64,000 nt of DNA from Bin87 sp965220055. Its GTDB lineage: Bacteria > Chloroflexota > Dehalococcoidia > Lucifugimonadales > UBA3495. Under the pieces are notes generated by a model, which saw only the letters and a program-made list of their open reading frames with translations, made no database searches and had not been told where the DNA came from. Below, one piece after another: positions 41,443-50,693 of this stretch; position 1 is the first letter of the stretch; each line of letters opens with the position of its first letter. The stretch covers positions 1,240,001 to 1,304,000 of the forward strand of contig CBDCPE010000004.1 of assembly GCA_965220055.1 (NCBI GenBank), given 5' to 3'. A program made the position numbers and the translations under genes.

Positions 41443-43512
41443 ATGGAATCAATCATCGTAGCCCTGGTTGCCGGGGTGATTGCCCTGGCGTTCGCGGCCT
41501 TCACGGCCTTTCGGGTCATTGGCGCGGAGCAGGGCAATGAGCGCATGCGGGAGATTGGCGACGCGATCCGCACCGGAGCGTCCGCCTTCCTGCGCCGCGA
41601 GTATATGTCGCTGCTGCCATTTGTAATCGTGGTGGCGGTGGTGCTGGGGGTATTGGACTACACGGTCTTTACCCACGAATTGGGCGTGCCGGCCACGGCC
41701 ATTTCATACCTAGTGGGCGCGATCTGTTCCGGCCTGGCCGGGTTCGTGGGGATGAATGTGGCGGTACGCGCCAACATTCGAACCGCAGCGGCGGCGATGC
41801 GGGGATTGAATCCGGCGTTGCGGATAGCTTTCTCCAGCGGCACAGTGATGGGCGTAACCGTGGTAGGCATTGGCCTGCTGGGCGTGACCATCCTGTACGT
41901 GATTTTCCAGGACATCGGCGCGGTGGCTGGGTTCGGGTTCGGCGCCAGCTCTATTGCCCTGTTCGCACGCGTGGGCGGCGGAATCTTCACCAAGGCGGCG
42001 GACGTGGGTTCCGACCTGGTGGGCAAGATTGAGGCAGGGATCCCCGAGGACGACCCGCGCAACCCGGGCGTGATCGCAGACAACGTGGGCGACAACGTAG
42101 GTGACGTGGCTGGCATGGGCGCCGATCTGTTCGAGTCCTACGTGGGCAGCATCATCTCGGCGGTGGCGTTGGCAGCGGCCAGCACGACCGCCTTTGCGGT
42201 GTTCGGCAATGACGCGGTGTTCCCGATGCTGCTGGCCGGCGCGGGAATCATTGCCGCAATCCTGGGCACTTTCGTGGTGCGCAGCGGTGAGCAGGCTGAT
42301 TTCGAAAAGCTACTATGGGCGCTGCGCTACGGCATCTTTGCGGCGGGCGGCCTGTTGATCGTATTTGCGGCCATCCTGACCATCACCCTGACCCACAACT
42401 GGTGGTGGTTCGGCTGCGTGGTGGCCGGCCTGATAGCGGGGACGATCATCGGCCTGGCAACCGAGTACTACACGTCATACAGCTACAAGCCGACGCAGCG
42501 GGTCTCGGAAGCGTCGCAGACCGGTGCGGCGACAGTCATCATCAGCGGCATAGCCTCAGGAATGCTGAGCACCCTGGTCCCGGTGATCTGTGTGTCGGTA
42601 GCCATCCTGCTGGCGTACTGGTTCTCGGGATTCTACGGGGTTGCGCTGGCCGGCGTCGGGCTGCTGTCTACCCTGGGCATCACCTTGGCCACCGACGCGT
42701 ACGGGCCCGTCGCGGACAACGCGGGAGGTATCGCCGAGCAGGCTAACCTGGACCCGCAGGTGCGCGAGCGTACGGACGCGCTGGACGCTTTGGGGAACAC
42801 CACGGCCGCCACGGGCAAGGGCTTTGCCATCGGATCGGCGGCCCTGACGTCACTGGCGCTGCTGGCTGCCTACTCAGTGAGCGCCGGGTTGATAACGCTG
42901 GGTCCGGACGGCCGGCTGGCCGCAGGCGGAACCGGCATTAATATCCTACAGCCGCAGATTTTGGTGGGTCTGGTCATCGGCGCGATGCTCCCGTTCATCT
43001 TCTCGGCGCTGACGATGCAGGCGGTCGGCAGGGCCGCGCAGGGCATCGTTGACGAGGTGCGGCGACAGTTCCGCGAAATACCCGGCCTGATGGAAGGCAC
43101 GGCCACTCCCGACTCGGCAAGGTGCGTAGACATCAGCACACGCGCGGCGCTGCGGGAGATGATCATACCGGGCGTAATGGCCGTGTTAGCCCCGATAGCC
43201 GCCGGGTTCATATTGGGCGAGGCCGCCCTGGGCGGGTTGCTCATCGGAGCGGTCTCGGCCGGTTTCATGCTGGCGATCATGATGGCATCGGCTGGCGGAA
43301 CGTGGGACAACGCGAAGAAGTACGTTGAGCTGGGCAACTACGGCGGCAAGGGCTCGGATGCCCACAAGGCCGCGGTGGAAGGCGACGTGGTCGGGGATCC
43401 CTTCAAGGACACTTCCGGACCGAGCCTGAACATCCTGCTGAAGCTGATGGCGATCGTATCGCTGGTGTTCGCTCCGGCATTCGTGGCGGCGCCGTCGCTG
43501 ATCAACCTGTAG
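41443..43512 (+). CDS. hppA: Membrane-bound cation-pumping pyrophosphatase, K+-dependent type
   Basis: A 689-residue protein with about 16 membrane helices that couples pyrophosphate hydrolysis to proton or sodium transport. The active-site motifs GGGIFTKAADVGSDLVGK, DDPRNPGVIADNVGDNVGD and the C-terminal KKYVELGNYGGKGSDAHKAAVEGDVVGDPFKDTSGP are complete. GNTTAATGKGF carries Ala and Gly at the places where potassium-independent enzymes have Lys and Thr, so a K+-dependent enzyme is expected. The pumped ion cannot be told by eye. ATG at 41443 with GGAGAAGAGAGG upstream. A weak GC hairpin follows the stop near 43540-43567. Confidence 0.97.
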   Translation: MESIIVALVAGVIALAFAAFTAFRVIGAEQGNERMREIGDAIRTGASAFLRREYMSLLPFVIVVAVVLGVLDYTVFTHELGVPATAISYLVGAICSGLAGFVGMNVAVRANIRTAAAAMRGLNPALRIAFSSGTVMGVTVVGIGLLGVTILYVIFQDIGAVAGFGFGASSIALFARVGGGIFTKAADVGSDLVGKIEAGIPEDDPRNPGVIADNVGDNVGDVAGMGADLFESYVGSIISAVALAAASTTAFAVFGNDAVFPMLLAGAGIIAAILGTFVVRSGEQADFEKLLWALRYGIFAAGGLLIVFAAILTITLTHNWWWFGCVVAGLIAGTIIGLATEYYTSYSYKPTQRVSEASQTGAATVIISGIASGMLSTLVPVICVSVAILLAYWFSGFYGVALAGVGLLSTLGITLATDAYGPVADNAGGIAEQANLDPQVRERTDALDALGNTTAATGKGFAIGSAALTSLALLAAYSVSAGLITLGPDGRLAAGGTGINILQPQILVGLVIGAMLPFIFSALTMQAVGRAAQGIVDEVRRQFREIPGLMEGTATPDSARCVDISTRAALREMIIPGVMAVLAPIAAGFILGEAALGGLLIGAVSAGFMLAIMMASAGGTWDNAKKYVELGNYGGKGSDAHKAAVEGDVVGDPFKDTSGPSLNILLKLMAIVSLVFAPAFVAAPSLINL

Positions 43513-43641
43513 GTGCGACGAACGGCATACGGTATATATGGGGGCGGTCCGGCGGGTCGCCCTCTTTCGTTGGGCCAGCACGACTGGCGTGGGGCGCCGG
43601 CGAATGGCACAATGGCGGAAAATCAGGATGGGGGCAGGGTA

Positions 43642-44331
43642 ATGAGTCGCATTACAGCCAGCGGCAGGTGCGAACTGTGCGGGGAATCGTATCGCAAATC
43701 CGGGATGGCGCGGCATCTGCAAAGTTGCCTGACGCGAACCGGATGGCCGGATCCACCAACCGCCTCCTCGAGCCGTCGGCCCCGGCGGGTCAAGGGTATC
43801 CACATTTCGGTTACGGACGCCTACCGACCGGAATATTGGCTGCACCTGGCGGCGCCGGCCAGCGCGAAATTGGTTGACCTGGACGATTGCCTGAGGGCTA
43901 CCTGGGTGGACTGCTGCGGGCATCTCAGCGCGTTTGACATCGGAGGCGAGGAGTACCATTCCTACCCTCAGTACGGCGATAAAGGAATGAGCACCACGCT
44001 GGGCCGGGCAGTCCCGCCGGGAACCAACTTCCGGTACGAGTACGACTTCGGCACCACGACCCACCTGACGCTGCGCAGCGTGGATGAGCTGACTGTCCCA
44101 TCGGGCGGGATCCGCCTGTTGGCCCGCAACGACGCGCCGGAGATTGTATGCGGAGTGTGCGGAGCGGCGGCGACTCGAGTCGGCCAGTCGGAGGATGATT
44201 GGCTAATGATGACCGCCGGATTATGCAATTCCTGCGCACCCACCACCGGCGAACAAGCGGCATATCTGTTGCCGGTGGTCAACTCGCCGAGGTCCGGGAT
44301 GTGTGGCTACGAGGGGCCATGGGGCGATTAG
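43642..44331 (+). CDS. pRiA4b ORF-3-like protein with N-terminal zinc finger
   Basis: A 229-residue protein. Residues 11-28 are a CxxC-x(13)-H..C type finger (CELCGESYRKSGMARHLQSC). The central part, HISVTDAYRPEYWLHLAAPASAKLVDLDDCLRATWVDCCGHLSAF in pieces, resembles the plasmid pRiA4b ORF-3 family, and a second CGVCGA...CNSC zinc pair lies near 180-210. Function is unknown; the family is related to plasmid and IS accessory proteins. ATG at 43642 follows GGGGGCAGGG; longer starts exist upstream without support. Confidence 0.75.
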   Translation: MSRITASGRCELCGESYRKSGMARHLQSCLTRTGWPDPPTASSSRRPRRVKGIHISVTDAYRPEYWLHLAAPASAKLVDLDDCLRATWVDCCGHLSAFDIGGEEYHSYPQYGDKGMSTTLGRAVPPGTNFRYEYDFGTTTHLTLRSVDELTVPSGGIRLLARNDAPEIVCGVCGAAATRVGQSEDDWLMMTAGLCNSCAPTTGEQAAYLLPVVNSPRSGMCGYEGPWGD

Positions 44332-44421
44332 CCTGCAAAGCCCCGACGCCGGTCTCGGACGGCCGGATGAATTTCCCAACGGAGATCGCTTCTCTCCGAT
44401 TCAAGCATGGAGACGACAGCA

Positions 44422-45201
44422 ATGACCAGCAGCAACGGCAATCTTTTTGACCTCACCGGAAAGGTGGCGCTGATTACGGGAGGCAACGGCGGTCTGGGCT
44501 TGGGCATGGCGTTAGGACTGGCCAACGCCGGGGCGGACATCGCCATCGCCGCGCGCAACGCGCAGAAGAACGCAGCGGCCGTGGCCGAGATCGAGGCGAC
44601 CGGCCGCAGCGCCTTTGCGATTCCAACGGACGTCACGAGCGAGTCGGACATCGACGACATGGCGTCGCGCGTCGTGGCCCATTTCGGCCACGTTGACATC
44701 CTGATCAACAATGCGGGGGCCACGGTGCGCAAGGCACCGGAGGACATCACCGCCGCCGAGTGGGACAACGTGCTTGACGTGAATCTGCGGGCAGCTTTCC
44801 TCTCGTGCAAGGCGATCTACCCACACTTCAAGGCCCAGGGCGGGGGGAAGATCATCAGCATAGGCAGCATGTACAGCATCTTCGGCGGCGGGGGCAGCGG
44901 CGTGCCCTACTCGTCCAGCAAGGGTGGGATCGTACAGCTGGCAAAGAGCTTCGCGGTGGCGTGGGCCGGAGACAACGTCCAGTCCAACGCGATACTACCG
45001 GGTTGGTTCATGACCGAGCTGACGCAGGCAATTCCGGAAACGCAGCCGGAGCGTTACGACCTGATCAACAAGCGCATACCGATTGGAAGGTGGGGCGACG
45101 CCAACGAGCTGCAGGGAGCGGCGGTGTTCCTGGCAAGCCGGGCGTCGGATTACGTAACGGGGGCGGTTATCGCGGTTGACGGGGGATTTTCGGTGGCGTG
45201 A
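44422..45201 (+). CDS. SDR family oxidoreductase (KduD/gluconate dehydrogenase-like)
   Basis: A 259-residue classical SDR: VALITGGNGGLGLGMALGL (14-32), INNAGA (about 92-97), SIGSMYSIFGGGGSGVPYSSSKGG with the YxxxK active site intact, and the C-terminal VFLASRASDYVTGAVIAVDGGFSVA. It is close in pattern to 2-deoxy-D-gluconate 3-dehydrogenase or 3-ketoacyl reductases; substrate unknown. I chose ATG 44422, with GGAG nine bases upstream, over an in-frame ATG at 44407. Confidence 0.9.
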   Translation: MTSSNGNLFDLTGKVALITGGNGGLGLGMALGLANAGADIAIAARNAQKNAAAVAEIEATGRSAFAIPTDVTSESDIDDMASRVVAHFGHVDILINNAGATVRKAPEDITAAEWDNVLDVNLRAAFLSCKAIYPHFKAQGGGKIISIGSMYSIFGGGGSGVPYSSSKGGIVQLAKSFAVAWAGDNVQSNAILPGWFMTELTQAIPETQPERYDLINKRIPIGRWGDANELQGAAVFLASRASDYVTGAVIAVDGGFSVA

Positions 45202-45274
45202 GGCGACGTAACCGACAGCGTGCATTCAGAGGCGACCATCCACACAATAACGATCCAACTACATAGGATAGTTT

Positions 45275-45508
45275 TTGAAAACCCTGTTGTTGACGGACAG
45301 CCTGTATTCCGCGCTTACTGAAGTGACTGACCGTAGCGGCAGGGCGGTACAGGATATTGCCGTGGAGGCCATTGAGGCGTGGCTCGCCGACCTGGAGCCT
45401 GACGTTGAAGAACGCCAAGAGATCGAGATTGCCCGTGCAGAAGCGGACGAAAAGGGCGGAACCGAATTCGAGGAATTTTTCGCCGAGGTGTTCGGCGAGC
45501 AAAGCTGA
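45275..45508 (+). CDS. Small acidic hypothetical protein (77 aa)
   Basis: TTG at 45275, preceded by AGGATAG. The N-terminal third, LLLTDSLYSALTEVTDRSGRAVQDIAVEAIEAWLADL in pieces, is helical and resembles ribbon-helix-helix or antitoxin-type N-termini; the rest is a very acidic helix (EERQEIEIARAEADEKG). No toxin gene is adjacent on the plus strand. Family not recognised; antitoxin-like nature is only a guess. Confidence 0.55.
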   Translation: MKTLLLTDSLYSALTEVTDRSGRAVQDIAVEAIEAWLADLEPDVEERQEIEIARAEADEKGGTEFEEFFAEVFGEQS

Positions 45509-45515
45509 CCGTGGA

Positions 45516-45797
45516 CTATTGGTGGCGGGTTAAATGAAAATATGTTGCCGCCATCACAAGCAGAGCAGCAACTCCCAAAAAAACGAGTGGCGGGATGTAC
45601 AACTTTAATGCCCAACCGATCAACGCCAGCAACCAGATGATGCCGCCCAAGGATTGCTGCACCGGGTTGGCTGAACTCCTGGTCCACGTGATCAAGAATT
45701 GGTCAATTTGGTCTTCAAACAGTCCGAATACCACCACCGCCAGAACGGGTACGGCCAGCACCTCAAAGCAGAGCGCGTAGGCTGACCTGTCAGACAA
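45516..45797 (-). CDS. Small membrane protein (93 aa)
   Basis: A frame on the minus strand with two or three hydrophobic segments (EVLAVPVLAVVVFGLF, IIWLLALIGWALKLYIPPLVFLGVAALLVMAATYF). The N-terminus is polar and the C-terminus HLTRHQ is charged. The start is TTG at 45797 with weak ribosome-site support. I do not recognise it. It faces the small acidic gene tail to tail, eight bases apart. Confidence 0.45.
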   Translation of the reverse strand: MSDRSAYALCFEVLAVPVLAVVVFGLFEDQIDQFLITWTRSSANPVQQSLGGIIWLLALIGWALKLYIPPLVFLGVAALLVMAATYFHLTRHQ

Positions 45798-45886
45798 CGC
45801 GCATTCTCATAGCAAAACCGGGGCGGGCGTGATGCCCCGGCGACATATGGCGGTTCACGCGCGAGGAGACCATCCGCCGCCCAGGC

Positions 45887-46759
45887 CTATAGTTGCTCCA
45901 GAGCATGGCGGGAGAGCATCATCTTGACGGGGCTGATGGGCCGGAAGGTGCGGGAGACACGGACGTCGCCGGCGAGGCTGCAGAGGGTGTAGGCGTCGTA
46001 GGGCTGCATTCCCTTCTCGGTGATCAGGAAGTCCACCATGTCGCGTACGGCCTGCTTCATCGCGGGGCCGAGATCGTCGCCGTGGGACAGGACGACGTAG
46101 TGTTCAGGGGTGATGGCGCGCGGGCCGGTGAGGCTCATGCCTTTTTCGACGGTGACGCGGACGTGGGTGTCGGCGGAACACTCCGCTCCGGTTCCGGCCA
46201 CCGCGCCATCGCCGACGACAGCGTGACAGTCACCCATGGCAAGCAGGGCGCCGGGGACGAACACCGGCAGGTAGAGCAAGCTACCCTCGACCAGCTCTTT
46301 CATGTCGATGTCGCCGCCGTAGGGGCCGCTGTCGCTGGCGGTTTCCTGCGGGTAGGTGGGCGTCGTGGCAACCAGGCCCAGTGACGGATTCAAGGGCAGA
46401 CGCATGCCGCTGGGCAGCACCAGGTCATCGCCGTCAATGCTCATCACGGTGGGGTAGCCTTCGGTGAACTCGGATTCGAGGAAGCCGCGGCCGGGCATCA
46501 CCATGTGGGCAGGGTTCTCCTTGGGCTTGATGCTGACGAACTCGATGCGGAGGGCGTCCCCGGGTTCAGCTCCGTTGACGTAGATCGGGCCGGTGGCAGG
46601 TCCCTTGAGGGACTTTTCCTGCAGGACGCCGGGTTCGCGGATGCCCTCGAAAGCGTCCCAAGTTTCCACCATGAGGTCGTCGCCGGAGTCGATGGTTACG
46701 GCAGGCTCGTTCTCGGGGTGGAGGATGTAGATGCGGTGGTCACGGGAAATGGATTTCAT
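45887..46759 (-). CDS. Acetamidase/formamidase family protein
   Basis: A 290-residue FmdA/AmdA-type amidohydrolase. Landmarks are NGAEPGDALRIEFVSIKP (about 62-79), NPSLGLVATTP, YGGDIDMKELVEGSLLYLPVFVPGALLAMGDCHAVVGDGAVAGTG (about 147-190, with metal-binding Asp, His, Glu) and DAYTLCSLAGDVRVSRT. The family hydrolyses short amides such as formamide, but metabolic role is not clear here. ATG at 46759 with GAGGAG upstream; five bases after the nuclease-like gene. Confidence 0.92.
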   Translation of the reverse strand: MKSISRDHRIYILHPENEPAVTIDSGDDLMVETWDAFEGIREPGVLQEKSLKGPATGPIYVNGAEPGDALRIEFVSIKPKENPAHMVMPGRGFLESEFTEGYPTVMSIDGDDLVLPSGMRLPLNPSLGLVATTPTYPQETASDSGPYGGDIDMKELVEGSLLYLPVFVPGALLAMGDCHAVVGDGAVAGTGAECSADTHVRVTVEKGMSLTGPRAITPEHYVVLSHGDDLGPAMKQAVRDMVDFLITEKGMQPYDAYTLCSLAGDVRVSRTFRPISPVKMMLSRHALEQL

Positions 46760-46764
46760 ATTGC

Positions 46765-47418
46765 TTACTCCTCTGCCGGCAAGACGGCAACAGCGAGATA
46801 CCGAAAACGATCACCGGGTTTATCGCTAAACACGGCATAATCGCGCCAGCGGAGGCGATAAGAACCATCCAGCTGTATGGGTTCCTCACGATTCTTCTTA
46901 GTGCCATCGCTGGCATTATCGCCCCAGCACAGTTCGCCTCCGCCCAGACTCTGGCTGTCGTGAATCCGAAAGGCAGCGTCAGTAGTGTCAGGGCGTGTTG
47001 GAGGGGTCCAATACATCGAGTCATTGGTCAACAGAACGGCAAATCCGTAATCGGCGGGGAAGGGGATTTGCAATGCACGCTCAAGTCTTTGAATATCTGT
47101 AACGAAGTCATACCGTCGGGGCGGTTGTGCTCCATGTTGCCGGCCCAGAACAAACTGCTCGCCCTGCGATTCCTGCTGCAATTCACGCGTAGTGTATTTC
47201 AATTCTATGGCAACGGCGGCTTCCGGCAGCTTGGCCCAGATATCCAACGCCATTCGCTGATCGCTGGTTGGAAACGGGTCAAACTCCAGACGGACATCGC
47301 AATCGGGCCGGGTTTCGTGAATAAGCCACGCCAGCGCGTGCTGAAAATCCGCCTCGGAATGGAAAATAGGGCGTCGTCGCGACAACCAAGACATTAGGTC
47401 GTTAATATCAAGCATCAT
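46765..47418 (-). CDS. Predicted PD-(D/E)XK nuclease-fold protein
   Basis: A 217-residue protein whose N-terminal half has the PD-(D/E)XK pattern: a helix FHSEADFQHALAWLIHE (19-35, Glu22), LEFDPF, then MALDIWAKL (57-65) with Asp59 and AVAIELKYTTR (69-78) with Glu72-x-Lys74. RYDFVTDIQRLERAL follows as a helix. This is the arrangement of restriction-endonuclease-like proteins, but no specific family is known to me. It is directly followed by the acetamidase gene and preceded by an SbcD-like phosphoesterase ten bases away, an arrangement compatible with DNA processing. Confidence 0.65.
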   Translation of the reverse strand: MMLDINDLMSWLSRRRPIFHSEADFQHALAWLIHETRPDCDVRLEFDPFPTSDQRMALDIWAKLPEAAVAIELKYTTRELQQESQGEQFVLGRQHGAQPPRRYDFVTDIQRLERALQIPFPADYGFAVLLTNDSMYWTPPTRPDTTDAAFRIHDSQSLGGGELCWGDNASDGTKKNREEPIQLDGSYRLRWRDYAVFSDKPGDRFRYLAVAVLPAEE

Positions 47419-47427
47419 TGCGCTCCG

Positions 47428-48183
47428 TCATTTGGCTTCGACGGGCAATTGCGCTTGCGTGACCCTGACCGGATTTGCATTGGGCGCGTCCAAATCTACT
47501 ACGTTGACCGCCACGTTCCCTCTAGTGGTGGACGCGCCCATGGGGGAACCGGAATAGAAGGCCGTCACGTCGTTTTGGGACACGTCTTCGAATCGCTCCC
47601 AATGTCCCAGCGCGATGTAGTCACATGGCGCTTCGGCGATTTCATGGGGGCGTATGGGTGATGAGCGTTCCTCGGTATCGTCGGGGTAGTGGAAATGCCC
47701 GTGGGCCACGGCGACGCGCCAGTGCCCGTTGCGATGGGCCGGAATGCCGGCCAAGGGCCGGAACGCCGGCGTGTGGCTGTCCATGGCGCGGCCCCAGACT
47801 TCGAGGTCCAGATGAGGAAAGGTCAGGGTTTGTCCGCGGGTACCACTGATGATGTGGAGATTATCCGGGCGGTCGGCGAAAGGAGCTCGGTGGTACAGCG
47901 ACGAGGCGTCATACAGGTCGTGGTTACCGGGCAGTATCACGGCTGGCACTTCAGCGCGGGCGATCTCGCCCACGAAAAACTCCAGGACTGAATCGGCGAT
48001 GCGGGCGTTATCGAAGACATCCCCGGCGATCAAGAGGGCATCACCGCGCAGGGCATGCACCCCATCCACCACGGCGGAAAGAGCGTGTTGGGCGGATGCG
48101 GGGTCCCAGTCGTCTCCCAAATGGGTATCCGAGGTATGGATGATGCGAATTTTGCGGCGAGGACTCATCGACGACGTGGGCAT
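47428..48183 (-). CDS. SbcD/Mre11-like metallophosphoesterase
   Basis: A 251-residue calcineurin-like phosphoesterase with all metal motifs: IIHTSDTHLGDDW (14-26), LLIAGDVFDN (50-59), VILPGNHDLYD (about 83-93), VAVAHGHFHYP and YIALGHWERFE. The order and GNHDLY style fit the DNA repair exonuclease (SbcD) branch, but there is no adjacent SbcC-type ATPase. ATG 48183; an internal ATG at 48168 is possible. It starts ten bases after hflX and ends ten before the PD-(D/E)XK-like gene. Confidence 0.82.
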   Translation of the reverse strand: MPTSSMSPRRKIRIIHTSDTHLGDDWDPASAQHALSAVVDGVHALRGDALLIAGDVFDNARIADSVLEFFVGEIARAEVPAVILPGNHDLYDASSLYHRAPFADRPDNLHIISGTRGQTLTFPHLDLEVWGRAMDSHTPAFRPLAGIPAHRNGHWRVAVAHGHFHYPDDTEERSSPIRPHEIAEAPCDYIALGHWERFEDVSQNDVTAFYSGSPMGASTTRGNVAVNVVDLDAPNANPVRVTQAQLPVEAK

Positions 48184-48192
48184 GGGTCTTGC

Positions 48193-49380
48193 TCAGGCAG
48201 TGGCGGAAGTGGGCACGGTAACCGGGTCGCCAACCCGGGCCAGTATCGCATCCAAGAGCGCCGGCAGGTTCCAACCCCGAGCAGCGGACACAAAGACCCG
48301 ACCGCTGACGGCAGGGGATTCGGCGCCGGAGATCGCAGACAGGTCGATCCGGTCGAGGACGTCTACGTCCGCAGGGTCGTCCGTAAGCAAGTCCATCTTG
48401 TTGATCACCAACATGCGTGGCTTACCGCCAAGGTCAAGGTCGGCCAGGGTCTGTTCCACGACCTCAACCTGCTCGGGAGCCTTGGGGTGGGTTATGTCAA
48501 TGACGTGCAGCAGCAGGTCGGCCTCACTAAGTTCTTCCAGTGTGGCGCGGAAGGCGGCAACGACGGTGGGCGATAGTTTTTGGATGAATCCCACCGTGTC
48601 GCTGAGCAGCAGCTCGTTACCATCGGGGAGGCGCAGACGACGGGTAACGGGGTCCAGGGTGTTGAACAGCTGGTCTTCGGCGGGGACGCCGGCTTCGCAG
48701 AGGGCGTTGAACAGGGTGCTCTTGCCGGCATTGGTGTAGCCGACGAGCGTGGCCATCGGGGTGGAGGACTGTCGGCGACGCTCGAGATAATGGCTGCGAC
48801 GTTTGCGCACGTCGTCAAGTTCCGATTCGATTTTCTGGATGCGACGGCGGATCAGGCGGCGGTCGGTCTCCAACTGGGTTTCACCGGGGCCGCGGGTGCC
48901 AATGCCGCCGCCGAGACGTTCCAAGTGGGACCATTGGCCGACCAACCGAGGAAGCAGGTACTGGTGCTGGGCCAATTCAACCTGGATCTGGCCTTCCCGG
49001 GTACGAGCGTGTCGGCCGAATACGTCCAGGATCAACGCGGTGCGGTCGATGACCTTGATCTGGAGAGCCGCTTCCAAGTTGCGCTGTTGGGTGGGCGTCA
49101 GCTCATCGTCGCAGATCACCACGTCCGGACGTTCTTCCTCCAATAACTCCTGCAACTCCTGGAGCTTGCCCTTGCCCAAGTAGGTTGGGGTCATACGTTC
49201 CGCGCGCTGGGACAGGGTCGCGACGACTTCGGCCCCGGCGGACCGCGCCAGGTAATCCAACTCAACCAGGGTGTCATCCAGCCCCCAGAGATTCGCGCCG
49301 CGCTTCTTCGCTTCCACGGCAACCAAAACCGCCCGTTCGGTTTGCGGGCCAGTGAGTTTGGGTTGGCGAGATTTGGGCAT
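48193..49380 (-). CDS. hflX: GTPase HflX
   Basis: HflX is a ribosome-associated GTPase that rescues or splits stalled 70S ribosomes. The 395-residue product has the N-terminal HflX domain (AERMTPTYLGKGKLQELQELL, DELTPTQQRNLEAAL), GGGIGTRGPGETQLETDRR, and the G domain with G1 GYTNAGKST, G3 DTVGFIQKLSP and G4 NKMDLL. ATG 49380 was chosen; the frame continues upstream to 49692 but overlaps the aminotransferase gene antisense style with Arg-rich nonsense. It is 29 bases after dapL. Confidence 0.95.
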   Translation of the reverse strand: MPKSRQPKLTGPQTERAVLVAVEAKKRGANLWGLDDTLVELDYLARSAGAEVVATLSQRAERMTPTYLGKGKLQELQELLEEERPDVVICDDELTPTQQRNLEAALQIKVIDRTALILDVFGRHARTREGQIQVELAQHQYLLPRLVGQWSHLERLGGGIGTRGPGETQLETDRRLIRRRIQKIESELDDVRKRRSHYLERRRQSSTPMATLVGYTNAGKSTLFNALCEAGVPAEDQLFNTLDPVTRRLRLPDGNELLLSDTVGFIQKLSPTVVAAFRATLEELSEADLLLHVIDITHPKAPEQVEVVEQTLADLDLGGKPRMLVINKMDLLTDDPADVDVLDRIDLSAISGAESPAVSGRVFVSAARGWNLPALLDAILARVGDPVTVPTSATA

Positions 49381-49409
49381 AGGTGAATGATCAGTGGACG
49401 GCCAAAGGG

Positions 49410-50588
49410 CTACGCACGAGGCGCCGGTATGGTCCAGTTTTCGAGACGTTGGCAGCCGGTTTCGACCCGCTCGTCGGGAGTGGTCAGAGAGAGGCGAATG
49501 TAGCCCTCGCCGTACTGCCCGTAGGAAGAGCCGGGGGTTACAACAATGTCGACCTCTTCCAGCAGGCGAGCCGCGAAGTCGGCTGAGGTAAAGCCTTCGG
49601 GCACGGGTGCCCAGATGTAGAGGCTGGCACGGGGTGTTTCGACATTCAGGCCCATGCGGGTCAACGCCTGAAGGACGCGGTCGCGGCGCCACTGGTAGAT
49701 GCCAATGTTATCGTCGATACAGTCCTGCGGTCCGGTAAGCGCCTCCATGGACATTTCCTGAATGGCCTGAGGGACGCCGGAATCGAGGTTGGCCTTGATC
49801 TGGAAGAGGGCCTTGATCATGTCAGCGTTGCCGACGGCCATGCCCATGCGCCATCCGGTCATGTTGTAGGTCTTCGAGAGGGAATGGAATTCCAACCCGA
49901 CCTCTTTGGCACCGTCGAGTTGCATCATGCTGCCGGCGCGGTAGCCATCATAGCCGACTTCGGAGTACGCGGCGTCGTGGAGCATGGCGATGTCGTGTTC
50001 GCGACAGTACCGCAGCGCAGACTCGAGGTCTTCCTGGGAGGCCACCGCGCTGGTGGGGTTGTTGGGATAATTGAGCCACATTACCTTGGCCTGGCGGGCC
50101 ACGTCCTCGGGAATCGCATCGAGTTCGGGCAGCCAGCCGTTGCGCTGGTACAGGGGCATGACGTAGCTCTCGGCACCGGCGAACATGGTACCGACCGCAT
50201 ACACGGGATAGGCCGGATCGGGTACGAGGGCGATGTCGCCCGGATCGAGGAAGCAGAAGGCCGCGTGACCAATACCCTCTTTTGCGCCGATCAGGGGCAA
50301 TACCTCGGTATCGGGATCGAGGTCAACGTCGAAGCGCTGCTTGTACCAGTGGGCGACGGCGCGTCGCATCTCAGGCAGGCCGTCGGTTTCGGGATACCGA
50401 TGGTTGGGGGGGTCCTGGGAGGCGGTGAGAAGTCTGTCGATTACGGGTTGCGGAGTAGGTATATCGGGATCACCAATGCCAAAGGTAACCACATCAGCGC
50501 CGGCGGCGCGCTTCTCCGCGATGATCCGGGAGATCTCTACGAAGGGATACGGGGAGAGTTTGCCGAGGCGTTGGGACAGGTTAGGCAT
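49410..50588 (-). CDS. dapL: LL-diaminopimelate aminotransferase
   Basis: DapL converts tetrahydrodipicolinate directly to LL-diaminopimelate for lysine and peptidoglycan. The 392-residue PLP enzyme shows VVTFGIGDPDIPTP (33-46), HRYPETDGLPEMRRAVAHWY, PNNPTSAVAS (175-184), HDAAYSEVGYDGYRA and PLP Lys239 in SLSKTYNMTGWRMG. The sequence is close to the DapL2 group found in Chloroflexota and other phyla, although a plain aspartate-type aminotransferase cannot be excluded. dapF lies just upstream on the same strand, which strengthens the call. ATG 50588 with AGGAGC upstream. Confidence 0.9.
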   Translation of the reverse strand: MPNLSQRLGKLSPYPFVEISRIIAEKRAAGADVVTFGIGDPDIPTPQPVIDRLLTASQDPPNHRYPETDGLPEMRRAVAHWYKQRFDVDLDPDTEVLPLIGAKEGIGHAAFCFLDPGDIALVPDPAYPVYAVGTMFAGAESYVMPLYQRNGWLPELDAIPEDVARQAKVMWLNYPNNPTSAVASQEDLESALRYCREHDIAMLHDAAYSEVGYDGYRAGSMMQLDGAKEVGLEFHSLSKTYNMTGWRMGMAVGNADMIKALFQIKANLDSGVPQAIQEMSMEALTGPQDCIDDNIGIYQWRRDRVLQALTRMGLNVETPRASLYIWAPVPEGFTSADFAARLLEEVDIVVTPGSSYGQYGEGYIRLSLTTPDERVETGCQRLENWTIPAPRA

Positions 50589-50693
50589 GATGCTCCTGGG
50601 CTACTATGGGCTGGTTAGATGGACGCTGGAACAACGGTGGAGAAACCGGCGGCCAGCAACGAACCGGTGGGATTTGCTCGCGGATGCGGCTGC

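Noticed and set aside
43540..43567. Terminator after hppA
   Set aside because: GGGCG and CGCCC can pair, but the stem is short with a GC-rich loop; support is too weak to list as a feature.
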